Source of the DNA: Luteolibacter arcticus
GTDB taxonomy: Bacteria; Verrucomicrobiota; Verrucomicrobiia; Verrucomicrobiales; Akkermansiaceae
Direction: 5' to 3'
Assembly (NCBI RefSeq): GCF_025950235.1
Contig: NZ_JAPDDT010000007.1
Span: forward strand, 186,001 to 250,000
DNA length: 64,000 nucleotides
Both the position numbers and the translations under genes were made by a program. Below are positions 1-10,000 of this stretch, one piece after another. The notes under the pieces are model-generated. The model worked only from the letters and a program-made list of their open reading frames with translations. It had not been told where the DNA came from and did no database searches. The number at the start of each line of letters is the position of its first letter. Within the stretch, counting starts at the first letter, position 1.

Positions 1-572
1 AGTTCGCGGGCCACGCAGCACGGGGCATCCGGAAGTTTTTCCGCGAGCAGTTCCAGCGTCGAGAGCAGGCGGTGAGGGGACTCGAAGAAGATACTCGTGC
101 CCTCGATGGACAGCGACTCCTCCAGCACCGAGAGCCGCTTGCCCTTCTTGATCGGCAGGAAGCCGAGGAAGCGGAAGGCGTGGACTGGAAAGCCCGAGCC
201 GACCAGTGCCGTCAGCACGGCCGAGGGACCGGGCAGCACTTCGAAGGGGATGCCTTGCTCGATGCAGGCCTGCACCACGCGGTAGCCCGGATCGGAAACG
301 GCGGGCATGCCGGCGTCCGTGACCATCGCCACCGTCTCGCCGCCGCGCACGGCGTCAAGCAACTCCGGCAAACGTCGTACTTCGTTGTGATCGTGCAGCG
401 AGACCAGCGGCTTGCCGGTGATGCCGAGCTTCGAGAGCAGCGGCGCGGAATGGCGCGTGTCTTCGCAGGCGATGCGGTTGGCCTCCTTCAACACCTCGAT
501 GGCCCGCAGCGTGATGTCGCCCATGTTGCCGATGGGCGTGGGGACGAGGACGAAGCGGCCGGGAGTGCTCAT
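1..572 (-). CDS. rsmI: 16S rRNA (cytidine(1402)-2'-O)-methyltransferase RsmI, partial
   Basis: Reading the minus strand from ATG at 572 gives an open frame running off the window edge (about 190 codons). The N-terminus carries the family signatures VPTPIGNMGDITLRA and CEDTR, followed by VTDAGMPAVSDPGY and LPGPSAVLTAL. These are the conserved SAM-binding tetrapyrrole-methylase-fold motifs of RsmI, which methylates the ribose of C1402 in 16S rRNA and acts in the cytoplasm during ribosome maturation. The 3' third is outside the window. The next 480 bp upstream of its start carries no gene and holds an inverted-repeat element, so it is probably transcribed from its own promoter. Identification is firm. 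Confidence 0.95.
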   Translation of the reverse strand, partial: MSTPGRFVLVPTPIGNMGDITLRAIEVLKEANRIACEDTRHSAPLLSKLGITGKPLVSLHDHNEVRRLPELLDAVRGGETVAMVTDAGMPAVSDPGYRVVQACIEQGIPFEVLPGPSAVLTALVGSGFPVHAFRFLGFLPIKKGKRLSVLEESLSIEGTSIFFESPHRLLSTLELLAEKLPDAPCCVARE

Positions 573-670
573 GCGTGATGGGAAGATGACGGGATGCCGA
601 AGGTGAAGCGAGAGGATCTCCGTCAGGTTTGCCGGTGGAATTCAACCGCAGATGAATGGGATGGTCTCTT

Positions 671-966
671 CTTCTTCGTCCCAACGGGACGGCTCATAAT
701 AGCCCGGCACGAAAGTGCCGGGTCTCGTCGGTCGAGCGCGTCGTGTCCCAACGGGACACTTCATGCGTCTTGAGGCTGTCTTGTTAGGGGGGCTCCGGAG
801 GCCAGGCTTGAGGGCTTTGCGCCGTGGCTCGAAGGGCCACTACTTGCCTTGCCAATACCCGGACTCCTCCCCGCATGAGGCGTCCCGTTGGGACGCGGTC
901 GGTTTAACCTGCCCTCCCGGCACTTCGTGCCGGGCTATTATGAGCCGTCCCGTTGGGACGAAGAAG
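671..966. repeat. Long inverted-repeat intergenic element (REP/MITE-like)
   Basis: The 40 bp at 671-710 are the exact reverse complement of 927-966. Each arm contains gtcccaacgggac and ends in a secondary hairpin with stem cccggcac/gtgccggg around a GAA(A) or TTC loop. Inside, a second inverted pair (gtcccaacgggac at about 745-757, gtcccgttgggac at 882-894) repeats the same core. There is no credible ORF inside, so I see a nested palindromic element rather than a coding IS. It fills most of the gap between rsmI and the 122-aa gene. What mobilises it (for example a RAYT transposase elsewhere in the genome) cannot be seen here. Confidence 0.8.
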
Positions 967-1053
967 GCAGTTTATAAAAGGCTGGCATTTTAACCGATTC
1001 AAACCGAATCGGCATTTTAACCGAGTCGCATTAGAGAGGATGCCAAAATCCGC

Positions 1054-1422
1054 TCACTTGAAGAAGTCCTGTCTGATGATTTTCCCAGTCGCTGGATCAA
1101 TCTCACAACGATATGACGAGAACGAATTCACAACCAAGGGGGAGCGTGATGACACGCGGTAGTAATAATCTTCCGAATTGTCCCCTGTCGGGAGTTCTGC
1201 TTTCCACAGCACAATGCCAGCGGGCGAGTAACAGAAGAGATTAGTGCCCTTGGGAGCGTTTCGAACCTCTTGAATGTCGAGAATCGGCCCTTTCAAACCT
1301 GAGAACTGATCCATAAGAACGATTACTCCCCATCTGACGGTGAAGGCTTCTCGAATCGGCGAAGGCATTTTAACTGCCTTGCCGTCGATTTGTAATTGCG
1401 ATCCGTTGTAGGTAATATTCAT
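1054..1422 (-). CDS. Hypothetical protein, 122 aa
   Basis: I do not recognise this family. The 122-aa product begins MNITYNGSQLQIDGKAV and is rich in beta-type residues, with no signal peptide, membrane segment or catalytic motif that I can see. It is probably a small cytoplasmic beta-rich protein. It reads the same direction as lptE, 33 bp downstream of it, so it may be the last gene of that transcript. Its lower GC and AT-ending codons compared with lptE hint at a later arrival. It is likely a real gene because it has balanced composition and no overlapping better ORF. Confidence 0.6.
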   Translation of the reverse strand: MNITYNGSQLQIDGKAVKMPSPIREAFTVRWGVIVLMDQFSGLKGPILDIQEVRNAPKGTNLFCYSPAGIVLWKAELPTGDNSEDYYYRVSSRSPLVVNSFSSYRCEIDPATGKIIRQDFFK

Positions 1423-1455
1423 CGTAAGCTTGCGGCGGGATGCCGAAGCTACGGC

Positions 1456-1962
1456 TCAGAACCCGTTCGCCAGTCGCGAGACCATCGACTCGCTGGCGCG
1501 TTCGAGCGCGTCGGGCAGGGCGTTGGTGCGGGAGGTCTGCAGGTTGGTGTCCACGAAGAAGCGGCTGGTGCCGGTGGAGCTGCCGGATGCGAGCACCTTC
1601 GAGCGGTCGCGGGCATCGGTGAGTTTCCAGTTCAGGATCACCGTGTTTTGGAGTTCCTCGGGACGCAGCGTGTCGAGGCGGGTGCTGCGCAGCGGCGTGT
1701 ATTCGATGCGGTGGACGGTGCCTTCCAGCACTGCGTCCGCCTTCTCGTCGGTGGTGATGCGGTAGGTGCCATCGAGCACCACGGCATCCGCCGCCGCGCT
1801 GGTGGCCAGGGCCTCGGCGCGGGGATGCAGGGTGTCGTTTTGGAACATCGGGATGGTGATGTTCTTCACGTCGCGCAGGACGGCCGGCTTGGCTCCGCCG
1901 AGCTGGTAGCCGGCGCAGGAGCTGAAGGCGAGGGCGGTGAGGAGGAGAAGGAGCGGGCGCAT
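1456..1962 (-). CDS. lptE: LPS-assembly lipoprotein LptE
   Basis: This 168-aa lipoprotein has an N-terminal hydrophobic stretch and a lipobox (AFSSC, Cys16) followed by GYQLGGAKPAVL, the start typical of LptE-family proteins in Verrucomicrobia and Planctomycetes. LptE plugs the LptD barrel and helps insert lipopolysaccharide into the outer leaflet of the outer membrane. The length is normal for the family. It lies downstream of proC and a TPR lipoprotein on the same strand, consistent with an envelope-biogenesis group. The 113-bp gap before it contains repeated attgggt-type low-complexity sequence. Identification rests on the lipobox and GYQLGG motif and on context. Confidence 0.85.
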   Translation of the reverse strand: MRPLLLLLTALAFSSCAGYQLGGAKPAVLRDVKNITIPMFQNDTLHPRAEALATSAAADAVVLDGTYRITTDEKADAVLEGTVHRIEYTPLRSTRLDTLRPEELQNTVILNWKLTDARDRSKVLASGSSTGTSRFFVDTNLQTSRTNALPDALERASESMVSRLANGF

Positions 1963-2075
1963 TGGGAGATCAGGTGGATTGGGTTAATTGGGTGATTGGG
2001 TCAATTGGGCGACGGGTCTCTGGAATCCCTGATTTCCTCATAACCCGATGACCCGATGTCTTAATTCCCCATCGC

Positions 2076-3014
2076 TCAATTGCTGCCGAGCGCAGCGAGG
2101 CGGGCCTTCGCCTTGTCGTGGAGCTCGCCGGACTTGGCCTTGCTGACGACTTCCTCGTAGTAGAAGCGAGCCGAGCCATTGTCGCCCTTGCGTTCGTAGA
2201 ACTCGGCGACATTGAAGGATTGCTGGATGTCCTGTCCGCCGAGGTTCGACATGAGCTGGCGGGCCTCGCCGTTCTTCGAGTGGCCGGGATACTGGCGGAG
2301 GTAGTCTTGGAATGCCTCGCGGGCGCGCTCGTGATTCGCCTGGTCCTGATTGCCGCGGCGGGCTTCGTCCATGAGCACCTTGCCGATGCGGAACTGCGCT
2401 TCCGGCGCTTCCTTGCTTTCGGGGAATTCGACCACGACCTCGCGGTAGGCATTGATCGCCTTACCCGCGCCGGATGAGTTGCCTTGGCTTTCCCAGACTT
2501 GGCCGATGGTGAACTGCGCCTTCGACGCCTGCGGGGAGCGCGGTGCATTCTGGCGCACCTTGGTCAGCATCTCGGTGATCTTGTCATTGGAGATGCCGGA
2601 CTTGAGGCCGAGGAAGCTGGTCTTCACCTGGCCGTCGGCCGCGGACTGCGCCATGCTGGCCTGGCGGTTGAGCGCCTTTTCGTAGAGGTTGCTGGAGTTG
2701 TAGCGGCTGATGAAATCCTGATAGGCATCGAAGGCCTCGCGGATCTTGCCGTCTTGCTCCAGGAGCTCGCCCTGGCGGAAACGCGCGTCCGGCGCCTTTT
2801 GGGCGATCGGCATGGTGTCGGCGAGTTCGTCGTAGATCTTGATCGCCTTGTCCCGCTTGCCGGAGCTCTCCGCGGCTTGGGCCTGGCTGTAGAGACCCTC
2901 GGCGCGGTCGTTGTTGGCGGAGGTGTTGCCGACCAACGGCGGGAGATCGGCGTCGTCGCCACAGGAGGCGAGCAGAACGGCGAGGGCGGGCAAAGCGAGA
3001 CGCGGGATTCGCAT
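2076..3014 (-). CDS. TPR outer-membrane lipoprotein (BamD/CpoB-like)
   Basis: This 312-aa protein has a signal sequence ending in a lipobox (LLASC, Cys18) and then repeated tetratricopeptide motifs such as AIKIYDELADTMPIAQKAPDARFRQG (shortened here) with the A-x-F-x-x-G spacing seen in BamD and CpoB/YbgF proteins. Such lipoproteins sit on the inner face of the outer membrane and organise barrel assembly or Tol-Pal/peptidoglycan complexes. It starts 55 bp downstream of proC and is followed by lptE, which supports an envelope role. It is longer than E. coli BamD (about 245 aa), so I do not assign a symbol. Confidence 0.75.
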   Translation of the reverse strand: MRIPRLALPALAVLLASCGDDADLPPLVGNTSANNDRAEGLYSQAQAAESSGKRDKAIKIYDELADTMPIAQKAPDARFRQGELLEQDGKIREAFDAYQDFISRYNSSNLYEKALNRQASMAQSAADGQVKTSFLGLKSGISNDKITEMLTKVRQNAPRSPQASKAQFTIGQVWESQGNSSGAGKAINAYREVVVEFPESKEAPEAQFRIGKVLMDEARRGNQDQANHERAREAFQDYLRQYPGHSKNGEARQLMSNLGGQDIQQSFNVAEFYERKGDNGSARFYYEEVVSKAKSGELHDKAKARLAALGSN

Positions 3015-3069
3015 GGCAGGGAAACTAGAAAGTGCGGGGACGGGGCGGAAAGCGAAATTCGCGCGGCGT

Positions 3070-3858
3070 TCAGGAGCCGCCCATCTCGGCCGAGCGGCGG
3101 GCGGCGGTGGTCACCGCCTCGATGAAGGCGGCGCGCATGCCGCGTTTCTCCAATTCCGCCACCCCGGCGATGGTGGTGCCACCGGGTGAAGTGACCTGAT
3201 CCTTGAGGACACCGGGGTGCAGGCCGGTTTCCAGCACCATGGTGGCCGCTCCGAGCACGGTCTGGGCGGCCAGCTTCAATGCCTCGGCCCGCGGCAGGCC
3301 GGCGCGCACGCCGCCATCCGCCATGGCCTCGATCATCATGTAAACGAACGCCGGACCGCTGCCGGACAGGCCAGTGACCGCGTCCATCAGGGATTCGGGC
3401 AGTTCCACGGCGATTCCTACCGAGCCGAGCAGCAGCCTCGCGACCTCCGCATCCTCGGCGGTGGCGGCTTTTCCGCTGCAAAAGGCGGCCGCGCCTTTCC
3501 CGACCAGTGCCGGGGTATTCGGCATGCAGCGGATCACGCGCACGCCAGCCGGCACGTGGGCCTCCAGCCAGGCGGTGTCCAGCCCGGCAGCCACGGAAAT
3601 CAGCAGCGCCTCGCCCTCCGGCAGGGCGGCCAGCGCGGACCCGGCCTGATTCGGCTTGGTGCAGAGCAGGTAGGTCTCGGCCGCCAGCTCCGGGATCGAC
3701 TCGACGATGGTCGCTCCGGTCGCGGCGGCAAAGGCCTTGGCGGCGTCCGGATAGGCGTCGCAGCCGCTCACGTTTTCCGCCGGAATCGCCCCCGAGCGGA
3801 TCGCTCCTTCCACCAGGGCAGAGCCCATTTTCCCGCAGCCGATGACGCCAAGTTTCAT
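3070..3858 (-). CDS. proC: Pyrroline-5-carboxylate reductase
   Basis: This 262-aa protein begins MKLGVIGCGKMGSALVEGA, a Rossmann NAD(P)-binding motif at residues 4-14, and carries the C-terminal P5CR signatures LSGSGPAFVYMMIEAMADGG and SPGGTTIAGVAELEKRG. It reduces 1-pyrroline-5-carboxylate to proline in the cytoplasm, the last step of proline synthesis. A longer reading frame extends upstream to 4041, but the family starts at this Rossmann strand, so ATG 3858 is the start. It is the first gene of a minus-strand run with the TPR lipoprotein and lptE, and is divergent from the secreted protein at 3938. Confidence 0.95.
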   Translation of the reverse strand: MKLGVIGCGKMGSALVEGAIRSGAIPAENVSGCDAYPDAAKAFAAATGATIVESIPELAAETYLLCTKPNQAGSALAALPEGEALLISVAAGLDTAWLEAHVPAGVRVIRCMPNTPALVGKGAAAFCSGKAATAEDAEVARLLLGSVGIAVELPESLMDAVTGLSGSGPAFVYMMIEAMADGGVRAGLPRAEALKLAAQTVLGAATMVLETGLHPGVLKDQVTSPGGTTIAGVAELEKRGMRAAFIEAVTTAARRSAEMGGS

Positions 3859-3937
3859 GCCGCGGCAGACTAGGGCGGGGGACTCGGGGCGGGCGAGCGC
3901 CATTTCGGGAATGGATTTTGCGCTCGCGGAGGGGTAG

Positions 3938-4492
3938 ATGGGTAATTCCCTCCCCATGAAATTGGTCGCCTTTGCTATTGCCCTATCAATCGCCATCCAG
4001 ATGGACGCTGCCGCGGAACCCTCCAAGCCCCTGCATCCCAAGTATCCGGTGATCGAAGGAAATTACCGGATGACGGAGGATTGGTCGGTGACCTTGGACC
4101 AGAAATACAACCGGCGCATCGAGGATGGCAACCTGGTCATCTGGCGACCCGGATTTACCATCTGGACCATTGTTTGGAATGCCAAGGAGGGCGAGACTCC
4201 GGAACAGCGCTTGAAGCATCTGAAGGAGGGCATTTCCGACAAGGCGACCGACGTTACGGAGGAAAAAGAGGGAAAGGTCCTGAAGCTTTCTTATCGCCTG
4301 AACGAAGCGTCCGATGACAAGAGGCAGCCCGCATTCTACGGATTCGCCGTGGGGCCGGCCGGGCACGTGCAGATTTCGATCTACTTCGATGACGCGAAGG
4401 AACTGGCCAAGGCCCAGCGGATTTTCAAGAGCCTGACGCCGGTGGAGCCAAAGAAGGAGCCCGCACCCAAGCCTGGGTCGCCGGAGAAGTGA
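3938..4492 (+). CDS. Secreted hypothetical protein, 184 aa
   Basis: I do not recognise this family. The product has a likely signal peptide (hydrophobic core VAFAIALSIAIQM, cleavage near the AAAEPS stretch) and a compact mixed alpha/beta body of about 150 residues ending in a Lys/Pro-rich tail (PVEPKKEPAPKPGSPEK). Start ATG 3938 is preceded by ggagggg at 3928-3934 with good spacing. The ATG at 3956 would also keep the signal peptide but lacks a Shine-Dalgarno sequence. It is probably exported to the periplasm or cell surface. The neighbour at 4582 is on the same strand 89 bp later and is also exported. Confidence 0.7.
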   Translation: MGNSLPMKLVAFAIALSIAIQMDAAAEPSKPLHPKYPVIEGNYRMTEDWSVTLDQKYNRRIEDGNLVIWRPGFTIWTIVWNAKEGETPEQRLKHLKEGISDKATDVTEEKEGKVLKLSYRLNEASDDKRQPAFYGFAVGPAGHVQISIYFDDAKELAKAQRIFKSLTPVEPKKEPAPKPGSPEK

Positions 4493-4581
4493 CCATTTGT
4501 TCGGGGAGTTCCGGGTTCCGGCCCGGACCGGCGGGCCGTGATTTTCCTTGAGGCCGTCCCGTCGCGGAACATCGTCCGGGC

Positions 4582-6297
4582 ATGCGTTTTCTGATGGCTC
4601 TCGCGATTTCGACGATCGGGCTCTCCGCTGCGGCGGAGAAAGAAGCAGAGGCCGAGGCGGCGCCTGCCGTGGATGCCGCGCCTGCCGCGGAAACGGAGGA
4701 AGTGCCGGCCGTGAAGAAGGTGATCTCCGAACGGCTGAAGGACCTGCCCGAGCCGGCACCGACGCCGATCCCGAAGATGCTGATGATGGCGGTGACCACC
4801 ACCGAGCCGATGGCGCAGAAGCACGTGCTGGATGGCTTCGCGAATCTCCACGGCGGCTGGGACTTCGAGGCCTACCGGCATTTCTGCGCGGCCCTGAAGC
4901 TCGATCCGGATTGCCTGATGGCCCACTGGGGCGTGGTGGTGGCGCTGATCAATCCGGAGCCGGACTTGGTCGACGAGCGCACGGCCTCGCTGGAGCGGAT
5001 GGTGGCGCTGGTGAAAGCGGAGGCCGGCACCGAGCTGGAGCGCTCGTATGCCTACGCCATCGCCGTCTTCTTCGAAAAGGGCTCGGTGGCGGCATCGGAT
5101 GCCTTCCGCAAGGTCTCGGCGAAATTCCCCAACGACCCGCAGCTCAAGCTGCTGACCGCGGCCTTCGGTCGCTCCGGCTATGACGATGGCAAGCCGAATC
5201 CCGACCAGGAGAAGGCCGAGGAGATGATCGATGAGATGCTGACCCGCGATCCGGATCATCCGCTCTATCTCTATGCCTATCTGACGATCCGGGCCGAGGC
5301 ACCGGACTTGCGCGGTGATCTGGCGCGGGCGCGGCGGCTATGCCAGCTGGCACCGGGCTATGCGCCATTCCTCCACTTGCTCGGCCATTTCGAGCTGCGC
5401 AATGGCAATGCCGCCCAAGCCGCCGAGGCGTTTGCCCGTTCCGCCGAGCTTTACCGCGGGTGGATGCAGACCACCAAGGTGAACCACGCGGATTGCCCCG
5501 GGTGGGTGAAGGCGGAGTGCTATCGCGCCGCCGCGCTCGCCTCGAAAGGCGACTACGCCAACGCACTCGCCACGGCCAAGGGAGTGGCGGCGATCGAGGT
5601 GGTGCCGGAGCGTGCGAACAGCGAAGGTGGCCAGCTCCTGATGTGGGAAGGGCGCACGTTAGCCGCCCGCCTGTTGATGCGGCGGGGTCTGCCGGGCGAT
5701 GCGGCGCAGGCGCTGGGAACCCTGCCCGATCCCGAGAAGCAGAAGGCTTATGGGACGCGCAGCCACGCGGTTTGGTTCTATCAAGGGCTGGCCTGCGGAC
5801 TCGAAGCCCGCAAGGCGCTTGAAGCCGGCAATGCCGAGGAAGCCCGCAAGATCACCGATGCACTCACGTTGCATGGCCAGAGTATGCTCAAGACCCGAGC
5901 GCCTGCAAGCGCCGCCGGTGAGCGATCGTCATGGGCCCGCGGCTACACCGCGCTGGAAATCATCGCCAGCGAGATGCGCGGCGCGATGGCGATGGCCGGA
6001 CCGAAGGATGGCATCGCTTCCGCCTTCAACTGGTATCGTGCGGCGCTCGATCGCCAAACGCCGCCGACGATGCTGATGCCGCCGATCACCCTGCTGCCGA
6101 TGGAAGCACGGTTGGGCGAGTATTTCATGGCCCGGGGCGAGACCAAGCCCGCGATCGACATCCTGGTGGAGGCGCAGGGGAAGTACACTCACGACGTCGA
6201 GATTCTCTCGCGCCTGCAGAAGGCGATGGAGAAAGCCGGGGAGAAGGAACAGGCCAAGCTGGTCCGCGAGCAGATCGAGAAGGTGAAGGCTGAGTAA
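4582..6297 (+). CDS. Exported TPR-repeat protein, 571 aa
   Basis: The N-terminus MRFLMALAISTIGLSAAAE is a signal peptide, followed by an Ala/Glu-rich low-complexity stretch and then a helical solenoid with TPR-like repeats. Phrases such as FLHLLGHFELRNGNAAQAAEAF and AHWGVVVALINP show the TPR pattern. It resembles the periplasmic TPR proteins common in Verrucomicrobiota, which scaffold protein complexes; the partner is unknown. No enzyme motif is visible. It ends just before an inverted-repeat hairpin (6320-6337) and faces the convergent membrane-protein gene. Confidence 0.75.
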   Translation: MRFLMALAISTIGLSAAAEKEAEAEAAPAVDAAPAAETEEVPAVKKVISERLKDLPEPAPTPIPKMLMMAVTTTEPMAQKHVLDGFANLHGGWDFEAYRHFCAALKLDPDCLMAHWGVVVALINPEPDLVDERTASLERMVALVKAEAGTELERSYAYAIAVFFEKGSVAASDAFRKVSAKFPNDPQLKLLTAAFGRSGYDDGKPNPDQEKAEEMIDEMLTRDPDHPLYLYAYLTIRAEAPDLRGDLARARRLCQLAPGYAPFLHLLGHFELRNGNAAQAAEAFARSAELYRGWMQTTKVNHADCPGWVKAECYRAAALASKGDYANALATAKGVAAIEVVPERANSEGGQLLMWEGRTLAARLLMRRGLPGDAAQALGTLPDPEKQKAYGTRSHAVWFYQGLACGLEARKALEAGNAEEARKITDALTLHGQSMLKTRAPASAAGERSSWARGYTALEIIASEMRGAMAMAGPKDGIASAFNWYRAALDRQTPPTMLMPPITLLPMEARLGEYFMARGETKPAIDILVEAQGKYTHDVEILSRLQKAMEKAGEKEQAKLVREQIEKVKAE

Positions 6298-6319
6298 CTG
6301 AGTTGTTAGTCGCGGGAGC

Positions 6320-6337
6320 GCCGGTCTTCAGACCGGC
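6320..6337. terminator. Hairpin between convergent genes
   Basis: gccggtct/agaccggc forms a perfect 8-bp stem with a 2-nt loop between the stop codons of two convergent genes. There is no strong T-run, so it may be a bidirectional terminator or a short REP-type palindrome. Confidence 0.45.
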
Positions 6338-6348
6338 TTGAATGGTCC

Positions 6349-6876
6349 CTAACTGCTGACCTGAATCCGGCTCACGCGCCGTCTTTCCCTGACAATCCAG
6401 CCAAGGAAAGCCAGCGACACCAGCGCGCCCACGCCGTAGCAGGTGAGCTGGATGCTCTGGCTGATCAGCAGCGGAAGCGTTAGCTCCGGATAGACGATTT
6501 CGGGAAACAACGGCTGCTCCGTTTTCCACACCCACGCGCCGACGGCAAGGCCCGCGGCTTCGGTCACGAGGATCAGCCACGGGACGATCTTCAATAGCCG
6601 CGGCGGGGCGATCTTGGGCCAGTCGCCTGCCCGGGCGAGAAACAGGGCGATGAGCCCCAGCCCGAGTCCGGGACCGACCGAGGCGCGGAACGCCCAGGCC
6701 ACGGCGAGCAAGGTCAGGTCGGTAATGCCCCACAGCGGCGGGTGATAGACGGTGAAATGCTCCGGCGAGATCCGGATCAGATACTGGTCGTGCAGCACGC
6801 AGTAGAGGAAGACCTCCGCCCAGATGCCGAAGACGATGGCATAGGTCACGGATCGCTTTTCGCGGAGCAGGGGCAT
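6349..6876 (-). CDS. Integral membrane protein, 175 aa
   Basis: The protein has about four hydrophobic spans (near TYAIVFGIWAEVFLYCVL, LWGITDLTLLAVAWAF, IVPWLILVTEAAGLAVGAWV and LTCYGVGALVSLAFLGWIV) with short charged loops, so it is an inner-membrane protein of unknown function. I chose ATG 6876 (MPLLREKRSV) because the 47 codons further upstream are Arg/Ser-rich and unlike the rest; an alternative start is ATG 6906. No family was recognised. It is divergent from the repeat protein beginning at 7092. Confidence 0.65.
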   Translation of the reverse strand: MPLLREKRSVTYAIVFGIWAEVFLYCVLHDQYLIRISPEHFTVYHPPLWGITDLTLLAVAWAFRASVGPGLGLGLIALFLARAGDWPKIAPPRLLKIVPWLILVTEAAGLAVGAWVWKTEQPLFPEIVYPELTLPLLISQSIQLTCYGVGALVSLAFLGWIVRERRRVSRIQVSS

Positions 6877-7091
6877 GGGCGAGGGAAGTATCGACAGGTC
6901 CCGCATTGCAATGCGAGAGGGATTGCTTCGCCGCCGGAAAGCATGGGCCGACGAAAATGCCCTGTGGATTGTTGGAAATGCCCGTTGCGACTTCATGCGC
7001 ACTCCAAGAATTTTCATGCTGAAATCGGGATCGGATTATCACCGCCTGGGTCGGCCGTTCGCGCTTTCGGACAACCTCGAATTCCTCCATT

Positions 7092-10000
7092 GTGAACTCC
7101 CGCAACCTCGTATCCGCGCTTTCTCTTGCTGCCGTCACCTCGGCTCAATCTGCCCAGACCTATCAGAACTCGAACCCTCTGAATACCTGGAATGCAGCCG
7201 ATGCCAACTGGGACGCCGGCGTGACATGGACCAATACCACGGCGAACGACGCGATCTTCGGCGGTACGGGCGAATCGGTCGCGGTCACCACGGTCAGCGC
7301 GCGTGACATCACCATCAGCAGCACGGGCTACGTCCTGACCGGTAGCACGATCACGTTGGGGGCAACGTCGGTCCTGACCGCGAATGCGGACGCGACGATC
7401 AATTCCGGGACCGCAGGAGGTGCCACGACGGTCACCAAGCAGGGGACTGGAAACCTTACGCTGGGCGGGGGCAACGCCTTCACCGGACAACTGGTGATCA
7501 ACGCCGGCCGTATGACCGTGAATGCCGGCGGAACCCAGAATAACGCGAATAACGCCCCGGGAAACCTCGCGGGAGCTTCATCCATCGTGATCAACAACGG
7601 CGGCTCGCTCGATTTCCGCGGCGGCTCGACGACGAACCAATCCACGGGTGCAAACACCATTGGTGCGAATGCCAAGGCGATCACCGTCAATACGGGCGGC
7701 ACGCTACTGGCCACCACCATCAACTCCATCGGGTATTGGAACCAGAACCAGTATGCCAACATCACGATGGCGGGAGGCACGTTCACTCCGAATGCGTCGA
7801 CCTACATCAACCGGCTCACGATCAACCAGACCAGCACGGTCAACGGCACGGGTGCCATCCAGAGCTGGCAGACCTCCGGGGACTTCATCGTGGCGAATGT
7901 GGATGCCACCATCAGCTCGGGCTACCGGATCAACAGCACCAGCTCCACGGTGAACGTGGCGGCGACGAAGACGCTCACGATTTCCGGAGCAGTCACCAAC
8001 CACAATGGCGGGACCGCGACGGCCGCCGGAACGGCGGGGTTTACCAAGTCGGGGGCGGGGACGCTAGTTCTCAGTGGTAACAATGTTTTCGGAGGCGTCG
8101 CCACCGTCAGCGTGGGAACTCTGAAACTCGGCAGCGCGAGCGCGCTTGGAGCGAACGGCATTGCCTCCATCACCTCCGTGACCTCCGGTGCCGTGTTGGA
8201 TCTTAATGGACAGGTGGTCGGTGGTGAGCCCGTGACCTTGAATGGATCCGGGATTTCCTCGGGTGGTGCGCTGATCAACAGCAGCGCGACGGCGGCCAGA
8301 CTCGGCGGTGCGGTCACGGTGGCTTCCGCCTCCAGCATCGGTGGCTCCGGCAATTTCACACTCGCCGGATCCATCGGCGGCACCGCCGCTCTTAGCAAGA
8401 CCGGCACTGGTACGGTGACTCTCTCGGGCTCCAGTGGATTCACCGGCACCACGACCGTGGAAGGAGGCACGCTGGCGGTCACCGGCAGCATTGCCGACAG
8501 TCCTGTCACCGTCCTGGACGGCGCGACTCTCGCGGCTCCCGGAATCGAAATCGGCGGGCAAGTGGGAGATCTGACACTTGGGACGACGACTGGCTCCACC
8601 TTGAGATTTCCCAATCTCTCGGCGGGAGGGCCCGCTTTGCTGGAAGTGCTGAACCTTCAAGCCAACGGTGTCACCACCATCAGCGTCGGGGGAGATCTCA
8701 CCGCCGACGTTTTCCCCCTGATCACCGCGACAGGACGAAGTGGCTCAAGCACCTTCGCGCTCTCTGCGCCCCGCGGCGTGACTGCCAACTTGATCGACAC
8801 AGGCAATACCCTCTCTCTCAATGTCGCGGGAATCGTCAAGACGACTTGGAAAGGGGATGCCGGCACGGAGTGGGACATCGCCACCACCCAGAACTGGAAG
8901 CTCGGAGCCACCGACCCCGACGTTTTCCAGAACACGGACAACGTGCTCTTCGACGGCACGGCCATCGGGACTGATGTGACCCTTGCCGGTCCTGTCGCGC
9001 CTAACAGCGTTACCTTCAATTTCAACGATCCGGTCGCTTACTACATCTCCGGCGAGGGCGCGATCGCCGGCAACACCGGTATCAGCAAGGCGGGCAGCGG
9101 CACGGTTACCTTGGCCAACGTCAATACCTTCACCGGGCCGCTGAAACTGACGGGTGGCACCCTCCAGATCGGCGGAGCGGGCTCGCTCGGCTCGGGCAAT
9201 TACGCGGCCCCGATCCTGAATGACGGAACGGCACTCCAGTATAGCTCAAGTACCAACCAGACCTTGTCCGGCTCGATCAGTGGAATCGGGGCGGTCATCA
9301 AGGACTCCGCGGGCAGCACGCTCACGCTTACCGGGTCTAACAACTTCGACGGCGGGCTCACGATCAGTGCGGGAACGGTGTCGGTGGTGAACGACAGCAA
9401 TCTCGGGACGGGCGACATCACGTTCGATAATCTCGGCACCCGCTTGACCTTCACCGGAACCTCCACGGTGGTGAACAATGAGATCGTCTTGCCTGGCAGC
9501 GGCACCGGCACGGTCACCTTGCTGACTCCCGACAATAGCTCGACGGTCCTGCATGGCACCATCAGCGGGGGAGGCGCTGATACCACCTTGTTCCTCCAGG
9601 GCGGGATTGCCGGGTCTTCCAGCGGCAGCTTCGTCGTGGACGGCGACAATACGGGCCTGCAAGGCATCATGAACGTGCAGCGCGGTTCGCTTATCCTCGG
9701 GAGCGCCAATGCCGCGGGCAGCACGCAGATCCTTCTCGATAGCAACAACAATGCGAACGGGGCTCTCCAGCTCTCGGGTAGCTTCACGATTCCTAACAGC
9801 GTGAAGATCAATTTCCAGAGCCAGCGCATCGGTGTCGCAACGGGGCTGGCCGCTGGAATCGATGGAGCGATCACGGAGAACAGCGCGAACGGTCTGGAGA
9901 AAGTCGGCGCGGGCACGCTGCGCCTGGGAGGCATCAATACCTACACGGGCAATACCGTGGTCACCGCGGGCACGCTTGAACTGGCCAATACTTCCCGGCT

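Noticed and set aside
72..578. Plus-strand ORFs opposite rsmI
   Set aside because: They are antisense shadows; the minus-strand translation shows all RsmI motifs.
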